Shown in pieces: positions 1 to 7,030 of a DNA stretch of 64,000 nt. The notes beneath the pieces are model-generated. The model was not told where the DNA came from. It saw nothing but the letters and a program-made list of their open reading frames with translations, and did not search any database. The DNA is from Cupriavidus pauculus (GTDB lineage Bacteria > Pseudomonadota > Gammaproteobacteria > Burkholderiales > Burkholderiaceae), in the NCBI RefSeq assembly GCF_002858765.1, contig NZ_PJRP01000001.1, forward strand, positions 877,366 to 941,365, in the 5' to 3' direction. Made by a program: the position numbers and the translations under genes. Each line of letters begins with the position of its first letter. The first letter of the stretch is position 1.

Positions 1-303
1 AACCTGCTGCGCAAGCTGGCGCGCGAGAATCCGCCGGAACAGCGCATCACGCTGGCGGAATTCAAGGACGCGGTGCGCCGGCAGAGCTATATCGTCAGCC
101 TCGACCCCGAAGGGGCCATCCGGGCGTTGCCAGGGCTGGTGCCCGAGATGAAGGAGCGCCGCCGCATCATGGTGCTGGCGCATCGCGTGCTGACCGTGGG
201 TGGCCCGCTCGATGCCGAATGGCTGGCGCGCTATCGCGAGGTGGCCGAACTGTTTGGCACCGACCACGGCAACGGCAAGGCCACGCAGGAAGCGCAGGCG
301 TAG
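1..303 (+). CDS. DUF3141 domain protein, C-terminal part (5' end outside window)
   Basis: Open frame from the first base to a TAG at 301-303; only the last 100 residues are present. The segment around SLDPEGAIRALPGLVPEMKE followed by an Arg-rich helix resembles the TerB-like C-terminal tail of DUF3141 proteins, which in Burkholderiaceae sit with pta-ackA-fabI clusters and carry a polyhydroxyalkanoate-synthase-like N-terminal half. The next gene is indeed a FabI, which supports the assignment. The function of DUF3141 is not established. Identification rests on recall of the family and its neighbourhood, because the diagnostic N-terminal domain lies outside the window. Confidence 0.55.
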   Translation, partial: NLLRKLARENPPEQRITLAEFKDAVRRQSYIVSLDPEGAIRALPGLVPEMKERRRIMVLAHRVLTVGGPLDAEWLARYREVAELFGTDHGNGKATQEAQA

Positions 304-316
304 CCGTTTGTCGCCG

Positions 317-355
317 CTTTCTTCCCTCTCCTGCGACAAGGGAGAGGGAAGAAAG
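317..355. terminator. Perfect 15-bp intergenic hairpin
   Basis: CTTTCTTCCCTCTCC (317-331) pairs perfectly with 341-355 around a 9-nt loop. It lies between the DUF3141 gene and fabI. No T-run follows on either strand, so it may be an mRNA-stabilising or attenuating hairpin rather than a classical Rho-independent terminator. Its CCCTCTCC/GGAGAGGG core recurs in the hairpins at 36679-36708 and, imperfectly, 52859-52884. Confidence 0.5.
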
Positions 356-390
356 CCAGCTGAACGAAGCAAACAACGGGAGGTTTGCCC

Positions 391-1170
391 ATGCTCCAGG
401 TTCCTAGTCCCCCGCTGTCCGGCAGCCGCGTGCTGGTCGTTGGCGTCGCCAACGAGGATTCCATCGCATGGGGCTGTGCACGTGCATTTCACGAACTGGG
501 CGCCGAGGTGGCGCTGACCTATCTGAACGACAAGGCCTATCCGTATGTGGCGCCGCTGGCCGAACAGATCGGGGCGCCGATCCTGATGCCGCTGAACGTG
601 GAGGACGACGCGCAGATGGATGCGCTGTTCGCGCGTATTGGCGAGGTCTGGGGCCGGCTCGATTCGGTCGTGCATTCGGTGGCCTTCGCACCGAAGGCCG
701 ACCTGCAGGGCGGGTTGCTGCAGTCGTCGGCTACCGGCTTCGCGCGGGCCATGGACGTGTCCTGTCATTCGTTCATCCGCATGGCGCGCCGGGCCGTGCC
801 GCTGATGGGGCAGGGCGGCACGCTGTTTGCGATGAGCTATGACGGCGCCAACCGCGTGGTGCCGAACTACGACCTGATGGGGCCGGTCAAGGCGGCGCTG
901 GAGGCCACCTGCCGCTACCTGGCCTACGAGCTGGGGCCGAAGGGCATCCGCGTGCATGCGATCTCGCCGGGGCCGCTCAAGACACGCGCGGCGTCCGGGC
1001 TCAAGGATTTCGATGCCTTGCTGGCCGAGGCGGCCGGCCGCGCGCCGCTGGGCGAGCTGGTCGACATCATGGATGTGGGCTTTACCACCGCGTACCTGGC
1101 CACGCCCTATGCACGCCGCGTGTCGGGCAATACGGTGTACGTGGACGGTGGCGTACACATCATGGCTTGA
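391..1170 (+). CDS. fabI: Enoyl-[acyl-carrier-protein] reductase (FabI-like SDR)
   Basis: 259 residues, the usual FabI length. It reduces trans-2-enoyl-ACP with NAD(P)H in the last step of each fatty-acid elongation cycle, in the cytoplasm. The N-terminal nucleotide-binding segment reads VLVVGVANEDSIAWGCA, the FabI variant of the SDR glycine motif. The Y-x6-K active-site spacing is seen in YDLMGPVKA, and ISPGPLKTRAASG is the FabI substrate-loop motif. The ATG at 391 is preferred over the in-frame TTG at 385 because GGGAGG at 378-383 is well spaced for it. Its placement beside DUF3141 suggests a second FabI tied to acetyl-phosphate or PHA metabolism rather than the housekeeping copy; that is inference. 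Confidence 0.88.
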   Translation: MLQVPSPPLSGSRVLVVGVANEDSIAWGCARAFHELGAEVALTYLNDKAYPYVAPLAEQIGAPILMPLNVEDDAQMDALFARIGEVWGRLDSVVHSVAFAPKADLQGGLLQSSATGFARAMDVSCHSFIRMARRAVPLMGQGGTLFAMSYDGANRVVPNYDLMGPVKAALEATCRYLAYELGPKGIRVHAISPGPLKTRAASGLKDFDALLAEAAGRAPLGELVDIMDVGFTTAYLATPYARRVSGNTVYVDGGVHIMA

Positions 1171-1261
1171 AACGTGCGATAGCCGCATCGTCCGGCCGCC
1201 ACGTGGCAAAGCGCGGCCTAGAATACACACATCACAACTTTCCAACTGGGGAGAGGCTGTC

Positions 1262-1504
1262 ATGCAGGTGTTGATCCGCGGGCTGCATCGTGATGTGACC
1301 GAGGAAATGCTGCGCAACAAGCTCAAGGACTACGCCACGGTGAATTCCGTCGAGATCGTGCGCGACGGCGACGCCAATCACCCGTGGGCGTGGGTGGACC
1401 TGGCGGTCGACCCGTTCACCTGCTGGCGCTTGCTGCGGCAGCTCGACAAGCAGTACTTTGCCGGCAGCGTCATGCGCTGGTACATCCCCGCCCACCAAAG
1501 CTGA
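1262..1504 (+). CDS. Small RRM-like RNA-binding protein
   Basis: 80 residues, preceded by a GGGGAGAG Shine-Dalgarno about 8 bases upstream. The layout VLIRGLHRDVTEEMLRNKL, then EIVRDGD, then HPWAWVDLAVDPFTCWRLL follows the beta-alpha-beta order of an RNA recognition motif, with AWVDL where RNP1 falls. The usual RNP1 aromatics are only partly kept (W/F-rich instead of GFGFV). Bacterial single-RRM proteins of this size are thought to bind RNA; the target here is unknown. It stands alone between fabI and modE, with its own start signal. Confidence 0.6.
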   Translation: MQVLIRGLHRDVTEEMLRNKLKDYATVNSVEIVRDGDANHPWAWVDLAVDPFTCWRLLRQLDKQYFAGSVMRWYIPAHQS

Positions 1505-1590
1505 CGACGGGTGTCGGACTACCGCCAGTCACGCACCGGGTGCTTCTGGCGGTACCATACGCATTCCCTTCATTACAGACAGGTCAGCGC

Positions 1591-2394
1591 ATGCTCGAAC
1601 TCCAGGGCGCCATCTGGTTTCGCGCCGGCAAGCAGGATTGGGGCGGCCGCGACCGCATCGCGCTGCTGGCCGCCATCGGCGAACACGGCTCGATCACGGC
1701 CGCCGCGCGTGCCGTGGGCATCAGCTACAAGGGCGCATGGGATGCCATCGACGCCATGAACAACAGCGCCGGCGAGCCACTGGTGGTACGCGCCGCCGGC
1801 GGCAAGGGCGGAGGCGGCACACGGCTGACGGAACGGGCCGCACGCCTGATCGCGACCTACCGCGCCATGGAGGCCGAGCATGCCCGGTTCATCGCCCATC
1901 TGGAACGGGCCGGCGCGATGTCCGACGCCAACCCCGAGGATATCCACCTGATCCAACGCATGATGATCCAGACCAGTGCCCGCAACAAGCTGTTCGGCCG
2001 CGTGGAGGCCGTGCGGGCCGGCGCCGTCAACGACGAAGTCACGCTGGCGCTACCGGGCGGCCTGCGTATCGTGTCCACGATCACGCACGAGAGCGTGGAG
2101 ACGCTGGGGCTGGTGCCGGGCGCCGAGGCGTTTGCGCTGGTCAAGGCGTCGTCCGTGCTGATCGGCCTGCCAGACCCCGCCGCGCGACTCTCCGCGCGCA
2201 ACCAGTTGCCTGGCAAGGTGGCCCGTGTGGTGCCTGGCGCCGTCAATGCGGAGGTGGTACTCGAACTCGATGGCGGCGGCACCGTGGCGGCCATCATCAA
2301 CAACGGGGCGCTGACCGACCTGGATCTGAAGGAAGGGGCGCGCGCGCTGGCCATCTTCAAGGCGTCGAGCGTCATCCTGGGCACGATGATCTGA
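1591..2394 (+). CDS. modE: Molybdate-responsive regulator ModE
   Basis: 267 residues, the full ModE length. Residues about 20-110 form a winged HTH of LysR type (SITAAARAVGISYKGAWDAIDAMN). Two tandem TOBE/Mop domains follow, each starting ARNQL/ARNKL-x-G-x-V (SARNKLFGRVEAV and SARNQLPGKVARV) and ending in KASSVL/KASSVI-x-G. Molybdate-loaded ModE dimers repress the molybdate importer, and a matching operator lies upstream of modA at 6802-6825. ATG 1591 gives the canonical N-terminus. The CYTH gene follows after 3 bases and is probably co-transcribed. Confidence 0.93.
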   Translation: MLELQGAIWFRAGKQDWGGRDRIALLAAIGEHGSITAAARAVGISYKGAWDAIDAMNNSAGEPLVVRAAGGKGGGGTRLTERAARLIATYRAMEAEHARFIAHLERAGAMSDANPEDIHLIQRMMIQTSARNKLFGRVEAVRAGAVNDEVTLALPGGLRIVSTITHESVETLGLVPGAEAFALVKASSVLIGLPDPAARLSARNQLPGKVARVVPGAVNAEVVLELDGGGTVAAIINNGALTDLDLKEGARALAIFKASSVILGTMI

Positions 2395-2397
2395 GCC

Positions 2398-2916
2398 ATG
2401 GCACGTAATGTGGAAATCAAGGCGCGCATCGACAGCGTCGATGCGCTGGTGCCCCGTGCGGCGGCCATCGCCACCGAGGGACCCGAACGGATCGAGCAGG
2501 ACGACACGTTCTTCCCGTGTCCGAACGGGCGCCTCAAGCTGCGCGCCTTCGACGCGACGTCAGGCCAGCTCATTTTCTACGCGCGGCCCGATCAGGCCGG
2601 ACCCAAGGAGAGCTTCTACATCCTGTCGCCCACCGCTTCGCCAGACACCCTGCGCGACGCGCTGACGGCCGCGCACGGCTCCATCGGCCGGGTACGCAAG
2701 GTGCGCACGCTGTTCCTGGTGGGCCGCACCCGCGTGCATCTGGACCGCGTGGAAGGCCTGGGCGATTTCCTGGAGCTTGAAGTGGTGCTGCACGACGGCG
2801 AATCGGCGGATGCCGGCGTGGCCGAGGCCCACACGCTGATGGCCCGGCTGGGCGTGGCGCCCGATGCGTTGATCGAGGGCGCCTATCTTGACCTGCTGCG
2901 CCAGCAGGCCACCTGA
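2398..2916 (+). CDS. CYTH-domain protein (class IV adenylate cyclase-like)
   Basis: 172 residues. The N-terminal NVEIKARID strand is the signature of the CYTH fold, an eight-stranded tunnel that binds triphosphate and divalent metal, and basic/acidic strands recur (LKLRAF, FYARPDQ, KVRTLFLVG, VHLDRVEGLGDFLELEV). Members include class IV adenylate cyclases and thiamine- or tripolyphosphatases; the sequence does not settle the activity. It starts 3 bases after modE, so the two are probably one transcript. No terminator is visible before the IS element that begins about 8 bases past its stop. Confidence 0.75.
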   Translation: MARNVEIKARIDSVDALVPRAAAIATEGPERIEQDDTFFPCPNGRLKLRAFDATSGQLIFYARPDQAGPKESFYILSPTASPDTLRDALTAAHGSIGRVRKVRTLFLVGRTRVHLDRVEGLGDFLELEVVLHDGESADAGVAEAHTLMARLGVAPDALIEGAYLDLLRQQAT

Positions 2917-2923
2917 ACGCTGA

Positions 2924-2934
2924 TATGACTCCCC
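2924..2934 (+). repeat. Left copy of 11-bp subterminal inverted repeat
   Basis: TATGACTCCCC, the exact reverse complement of 4464-4474. It lies downstream of the transposase gene and 8 bases after the CYTH stop codon. Confidence 0.65.
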
Positions 2935-3222
2935 GCGTCAATCGAGATTGGTTTGGCTGAGTTTCACAGGGTCATGTTGGGATTTCCCACGCAATTTCCT
3001 AAAGGCGACGTAGCAGTAAGTCTCGACGGTGGATCACGCTGATATCTGCGGGTTGGCTACCGCATTACAGAGGTCCGTCCAATGAGCCTGCCGCTATCTA
3101 GGGACGCAAGTCGGATCAAATCTATTGCTTAGCGTTCTCGCGGGTTGCTCGTGTACCGGGCTACGCCGCCTTCAGGAAACTGGTTTTACCGTAGGTGTCA
3201 GCAGATATGTTGGCTCCCATGG
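2935..3222 (-). ncRNA. Candidate bridge (seek) RNA region of the IS element
   Basis: This 288-bp stretch has no convincing ORF (only a 19-codon frame) and lies between the transposase stop and the inner edge of the repeat. In IS1111-group elements the bridge/seek RNA that pairs target and donor DNA comes from this downstream flank. Local hairpins are visible: TGCGG/CCGCA at 3047-3051/3060-3064, TGGGA/TCCCA near 2978-2989, and CTACG/CGTAG near 3161-3195. The RNA itself, its ends and its guide loops are inferred, not shown. No other function is apparent. Confidence 0.4.
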
Positions 3223-4350
3223 TCAGGTTGCGCGCGCCTCGTTTGGTATGGCGAGTGACATCGCGAGCCGACTGATATCCCAGATGAAACCGCTCAGTTC
3301 GCGCGCCACCGCGACCACTGCGATGTTCGGGTTCTTGCCACGTACGGCAAGTCTCCGATAGCGCCGGCACAGTCGCACCTGGGCGTCCCAAGAGCGGTCA
3401 ACGATTGCCTTGGGGATGCATTCATGCCGGCGTTGTATCTCGGGGCTCACGCGTGCCGGGTGGCGGTAACTCCAGGCGGCTTCGATCAGTAACTTTCTTG
3501 CATAGCTATTGCCGGTCTTGGTGATGCTGCCCTGGTGCCGTTTCTCTCCCGATGAGTGCTCGGCGGGCGTGACGCCGAGCCAGGCCATCAGCTGGCGCGG
3601 ATGGACGAAGCGCGAGAGATCACCCACCTCGGCGAGGATGCCGATCGCAGTGGTGAACTGCACGCCGCGCATGGCCTGCAAGCCCAGTACGGCCGGATAG
3701 AAGCGCCAGTTGATCACTGCTTCACGCAAGGCGGCTTCGAGGCGGCCGCATTGGGCGAGCCGATCCTCGATGGCGCGTCGATATTCGTCAAAGGCAAGTT
3801 GTTGCCACGCCGTGTCGAACGCGAAGGCGCTGATCCAACGACGATGCGCCGGCCCCCAGTCGGCCCTGCCGCCGTAGCGGACTCCATGCGAGAGCAGAAA
3901 AGCCTTCAGCCTTTGTCGGGCGCGCTTCAGATCGTCCTTGGCGCTTACCCATGCGCGCGACAGATCGCGGAACGCTTCATCCTCCTCGCTAGGTACGTAC
4001 ACGGCCGAGAGGTCGCCAGCGCGCAACGCTCGGACCAGTTTGACCGCGTCGCGCCGATCGGTCTTGACGCGTTCACCGGGCTTTCTCGGGATCAGAGACG
4101 GCGCGCACACCATGCAGTCGAAGCCTTTACTGGTGAGCTCGCGGTAAAGACCGTAGCCGCAAGGGCCTGCCTCGTAGACGACTCGGATGTGGCGTGCTTT
4201 GGACTGTAGGCGCTTGCAAAGACGATCAAGATCGGTCTTCGATGCGATCTTGCCAAGCAGTTCCACCTCGCCCATGCCGAGTGCATAGGCGGCCGTGATC
4301 GAGTCCTTATGAACGTCTAGACCGACGTACAAAGTGATATCGTCTTCCAT
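3223..4350 (-). CDS. IS110-family transposase
   Basis: 375 residues. The N-terminal RuvC-like DEDD domain shows YVGLDVHKDS (first Asp), VVYEAGPCG (Glu) and KTDRRDAVKL (two Asp). The C-terminal Transposase_20 domain shows GVQFTTAIGILAEVGDL, LMAWLGVTPAEHSSG and GSITKTGNSYAR, whose serine is the likely nucleophile. The frame stays open upstream to 4395, but ATG 4350 has GGAGG 7 bases before it and begins at the conserved core. No frameshift or stop is seen, so the element may be active. Length and motifs are standard for the family. Confidence 0.92.
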   Translation of the reverse strand: MEDDITLYVGLDVHKDSITAAYALGMGEVELLGKIASKTDLDRLCKRLQSKARHIRVVYEAGPCGYGLYRELTSKGFDCMVCAPSLIPRKPGERVKTDRRDAVKLVRALRAGDLSAVYVPSEEDEAFRDLSRAWVSAKDDLKRARQRLKAFLLSHGVRYGGRADWGPAHRRWISAFAFDTAWQQLAFDEYRRAIEDRLAQCGRLEAALREAVINWRFYPAVLGLQAMRGVQFTTAIGILAEVGDLSRFVHPRQLMAWLGVTPAEHSSGEKRHQGSITKTGNSYARKLLIEAAWSYRHPARVSPEIQRRHECIPKAIVDRSWDAQVRLCRRYRRLAVRGKNPNIAVVAVARELSGFIWDISRLAMSLAIPNEARAT

Positions 4351-4463
4351 GCTGGCCTCCGCGCTGGAAATCGCCGGGTGTGGCACCGTCCACACCGTGC
4401 GGCTCTGGCAGTCATGCTAACCCGCGTTTGATTCTCGCGGCGGGCCAGCCTTCTTGCCCATCA

Positions 4464-4474
4464 GGGGAGTCATA
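4464..4474 (-). repeat. Right copy of 11-bp subterminal inverted repeat
   Basis: GGGGAGTCATA, reverse complement of 2924-2934. It lies 113 bases upstream of the transposase start and 5 bases from the modC stop codon at 4479-4481. Confidence 0.65.
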
Positions 4475-4478
4475 CTGC

Positions 4479-5201
4479 CTAGACGGCGTGGGCGCTCGCG
4501 GGCGCGTAGACCGGCGGGTGCCGGTGGGCGCGGCCACTGGCGTGGATACGCCCATCGCGGATTTCCAGCACGTGGTCGCCCAGCACTTCGACGTCTTCGG
4601 GGTCGTGCGAAATCATCAGCATCGGCACGTCCAGGCTTTCCTGCAGCGCGCGCAGTTCCTCGCGCATCCGCACGCGCAAGGCGGGGTCCAGGGCCGAAAA
4701 CGGCTCATCCAGCAGCAGGATGTCGGGCCGGGCCACCAGGGCGCGGGCCAGCGCCACGCGCTGCTTTTGCCCACCTGAAATCTGGCTCGGATACTGGTTG
4801 ACGATCTCGCGCAGGCCGAATGCTTCGACCCAGCGTGCGGCTTCCGGCGGCAGCGCGCGGCGCGCCGGATTGCGCCAGCCCTGCTTGAGCCCGAACGCGA
4901 TGTTCTGGGAGACGGTCAGGTGCGGAAACAGCGCGTAATCCTGGAACAGGTAGGCCACGCGGCGCTCCTGCGGCCGCACGTCGATGCCGGTGTCGCTGTC
5001 GAACAGCGTGCGGCCATTCAGCACGATGCGGCCGCCGTCGGGCGCCATCAGGCCGGCAATGGCCCGCAGCGTCAGGCTCTTGCCTGCACCGGACGGGCCG
5101 AACAGCGCAATGCGCCGGCTATCGGACTGGAAGGAAATATCGAGCGCAAATTGGCGATCTTGCGATGCCATGCGCTTCCGGACGGTGATCTGCATGCTCA
5201 T
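4479..5201 (-). CDS. modC: Molybdate ABC transporter ATP-binding protein, lacking TOBE domain
   Basis: 240 residues. It contains the complete ABC ATPase core: Walker A GPSGAGKS, Q-loop LFQDYALFPHLT, signature ISGGQKQRVALARAL, Walker B ILLLDEPFSALDP and the switch His in MISHDPED. It powers molybdate uptake through ModB. ModC is usually about 350 residues with a C-terminal molybdate-binding TOBE domain, absent here; the protein ends with a short PVYAPASAHAV tail 5 bases from the IS repeat. Either a naturally short ModC or truncation by the IS is possible. It starts 7 bases after modB ends. Confidence 0.85.
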   Translation of the reverse strand: MSMQITVRKRMASQDRQFALDISFQSDSRRIALFGPSGAGKSLTLRAIAGLMAPDGGRIVLNGRTLFDSDTGIDVRPQERRVAYLFQDYALFPHLTVSQNIAFGLKQGWRNPARRALPPEAARWVEAFGLREIVNQYPSQISGGQKQRVALARALVARPDILLLDEPFSALDPALRVRMREELRALQESLDVPMLMISHDPEDVEVLGDHVLEIRDGRIHASGRAHRHPPVYAPASAHAV

Positions 5202-5208
5202 GTCGATC

Positions 5209-5925
5209 TCACCCGGTGATGGCGTCGCGCCGGAACTTGCGGCGCTCGAACACGCTGCCGGTACCGCGCTGGGCCGGTGGCACCAGCCGTGCGGCCACCA
5301 CGAGCAGCACGATGCAGGTGAGCGACGTCACCAGCACCAGCAGGTTCGCCGTGTCGTCGTTGCCGGCCTGTACTGCTTCGTAGATGGCCACGGACAGCGT
5401 TTGCGTGCGGCCCGGCAGGTTGCCGGCCACCATCAGCGTGGCACCGAATTCGCCCAGTGCCCGCGCAAAGGCCAGCAGTACGCCGGCCACGATGCCAGGC
5501 AGCGCCATGGGCAGCGTCACGCGGAAGAAGATGGCGGATTCCGAGACGCCCAGCACGCGGGCCGCGTTTTCAAGCTGGTGATCGACCCCCTCGAATGCGG
5601 CGCGTGCCGACTTGAGCACCAGCGGAAAGGCCACCACGGTTGACGCCAGCACCGCGCCCTGCCAGGTGAATACCAGTTCGATGCCCAGCTTTTCGAGCCA
5701 GGCACCGAACACGCCGCGCCGTCCCACCAGCACCAGCAGGTAGTAGCCCAGCACGGTAGGCGGCAGCACCAGCGGCAGCGTCAGGATGGCGTCGACCACA
5801 TCGCGTGCCCGCGAGCGCCAGCGCGCGATGGCATAGGCGGCGGCCACGCCCAGTACGGCATTGAGCAACGTGGCCCATCCCGCTACCTTGAGCGACAGCA
5901 GCAGCGGAACCCAGACAGCATCCAT
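5209..5925 (-). CDS. modB: Molybdate ABC transporter permease
   Basis: 238 residues, the usual ModB size. About five to six hydrophobic helices surround the EAA-loop region, seen as ENAARVLGVSESAIFFRVTLPMALPGIVAG. The LPLVLPPTVLGYYLL segment is characteristic of molybdate and sulfate permeases. It forms the inner-membrane channel for molybdate delivered by ModA. The gene lies 59 bases downstream of modA and 7 bases upstream of modC, so modABC is one transcription unit on the minus strand. Confidence 0.92.
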   Translation of the reverse strand: MDAVWVPLLLSLKVAGWATLLNAVLGVAAAYAIARWRSRARDVVDAILTLPLVLPPTVLGYYLLVLVGRRGVFGAWLEKLGIELVFTWQGAVLASTVVAFPLVLKSARAAFEGVDHQLENAARVLGVSESAIFFRVTLPMALPGIVAGVLLAFARALGEFGATLMVAGNLPGRTQTLSVAIYEAVQAGNDDTANLLVLVTSLTCIVLLVVAARLVPPAQRGTGSVFERRKFRRDAITG

Positions 5926-5984
5926 GACGATGACTTCAGACAGTGAATTGGGGGAACGAGGTTACCAGAGCCGGCCGCGGTGAC

Positions 5985-6755
5985 TCAGGGCTTCTGGAAA
6001 CCGTACTTGGCCAGCGTGGCCTGGCCTTCGGGCGACAGCACATACTGCACGAACGCGTTGGCCTGGGGGGCCTGCTTGCTCTGCGTGGTGACGGCGATCG
6101 GATAGGTTACCGGCGTGGTGGTCGGCACGCGCGTGGCCACCTTGACCTTTTCGGGCATCACGGCGGCGTCGGTGGCGAACACAAAGCCGGCGTCGACTTC
6201 GCCGCGGGCCACGTAGTCCAGCGCCTGGCGCACGTTCTGGGCCGGCACACCCTTGGCCTCGACGGCACTCCACAGGCCCTGTGCTTCCAGCGCGCCCTTG
6301 GTGTAGCGGCCCACCGGCACCGACGACGGGTTGCCGTAGGTCACGCGCTTGATGTCGGCGCGGGTCAGATCCTTGGGCGCGGCGATGTTCAGCTTGCTGT
6401 CATGCGGCACGATCAGCACGATCGCATTGGCCGCGAAATCCTTGCGCGTGGCGGCCTGCACCACCTTTTCGGTGTCGGCCTTGTCCATGGCGCTCTGGTC
6501 GGCCGACGCGAACACGTCCGCCGGGGCACCCTTGACGATCTGCTGCATCAGCACGTCCGACGCGCCAAAGTTCAGCACCACCTTGGTATCGGGATGGGCG
6601 CGCTCGAACTGCTCGCCCAGCTGCTTGAACGCGTTGGTCAGGCTGGCGGCGGCGGACACCACCAGGTCGGCGGCAAACGCCGACGGCGCGGCCAGGGTCA
6701 GGGCAACCAGGGCGGCGCCGGCAGCGGCACGGCGCGCAAAGGGATAGAGGCTCAT
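5985..6755 (-). CDS. modA: Periplasmic molybdate-binding protein
   Basis: 256 residues from ATG 6755. That start gives a textbook Sec signal (FARR, a hydrophobic core, then APSAFA before ADLVV). The mature part has the ModA signatures VSAAASLTNAFKQLGEQF, LNFGASDVLMQQI, GAPADVFASAD and GEVDAGFVFATDAAV, the oxyanion-binding segments. An upstream in-frame ATG at 6800 would place the ModE operator (6802-6825) one base before the start codon, so 6755 is preferred, although neither start has a strong Shine-Dalgarno. It captures molybdate for ModBC. Confidence 0.9.
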   Translation of the reverse strand: MSLYPFARRAAAGAALVALTLAAPSAFAADLVVSAAASLTNAFKQLGEQFERAHPDTKVVLNFGASDVLMQQIVKGAPADVFASADQSAMDKADTEKVVQAATRKDFAANAIVLIVPHDSKLNIAAPKDLTRADIKRVTYGNPSSVPVGRYTKGALEAQGLWSAVEAKGVPAQNVRQALDYVARGEVDAGFVFATDAAVMPEKVKVATRVPTTTPVTYPIAVTTQSKQAPQANAFVQYVLSPEGQATLAKYGFQKP

Positions 6756-6801
6756 GGCAGATGCGTCAGGAAGGGTGATGGAGTGCTTGATGGTTTGCAT
6801 C

Positions 6802-6825
6802 CGCAATATAAGCGCCTATATAACG
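6802..6825. promoter_or_regulatory. ModE operator upstream of modABC
   Basis: CGCAATATA (6802-6810), a 6-base spacer, then TATATAACG (6817-6825). The half-sites are inverted repeats matching the known ModE consensus of CG-N-TATATA halves separated by 6-8 bases. It lies 46 bases upstream of the preferred modA start, where it could occlude the promoter when molybdate is plentiful. Confidence 0.85.
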
Positions 6826-6899
6826 AGGCGTCAATTGCGCGAATGGATAAGGGTCTTCAGCCGATCGGAATAGTCCTACCCGGCCCGACGTCTCCGCAA

Positions 6900-6919
6900 A
6901 TATGACGTTTTTGTCATAT
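6900..6919. promoter_or_regulatory. AT-rich palindrome upstream of the nucleotidase gene
   Basis: ATATGAC (6900-6906), spacer GTTTTT, GTCATAT (6913-6919). Perfect 7-bp arms in an otherwise GC-rich intergenic region between divergent modA and the nucleotidase gene suggest an operator. The regulator is unknown. TGTCA elements near it do not have PhoB-box spacing. Confidence 0.4.
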
Positions 6920-7030
6920 ATCGTCCGATTGTCACGGTAATGACGCGGTTTCGCCACTTCCCTGCCATCCCGGCTTCCGACAATCCCCGGGCTGCACCAC
7001 AAACAGAAAACAACAGGGAAATCCGAGACC

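Larger units (their letters stand above)
2924..4474 (-). mobile_element. IS110-family (IS1111-like) insertion sequence
   Basis: An intact DEDD transposase on the minus strand is flanked by an 11-bp inverted repeat, TATGACTCCCC at 2924-2934 and GGGGAGTCATA at 4464-4474, which I take as subterminal repeats of the IS1111 group. True ends should lie a few bases outside. No target duplication is visible, as expected for this family. The flank downstream of the transposase is about 290 bp and the upstream flank about 115 bp, the asymmetry of IS1111-type elements. The copy sits between the convergent modE-CYTH and modCBA transcripts, its edge about 5 bases from the modC stop. Confidence 0.75.

Noticed and set aside
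6912..6938. Possible PhoB box near the nucleotidase gene
   Set aside because: The two TGTCA copies are 18 bases apart, whereas PhoB half-sites repeat every 11.
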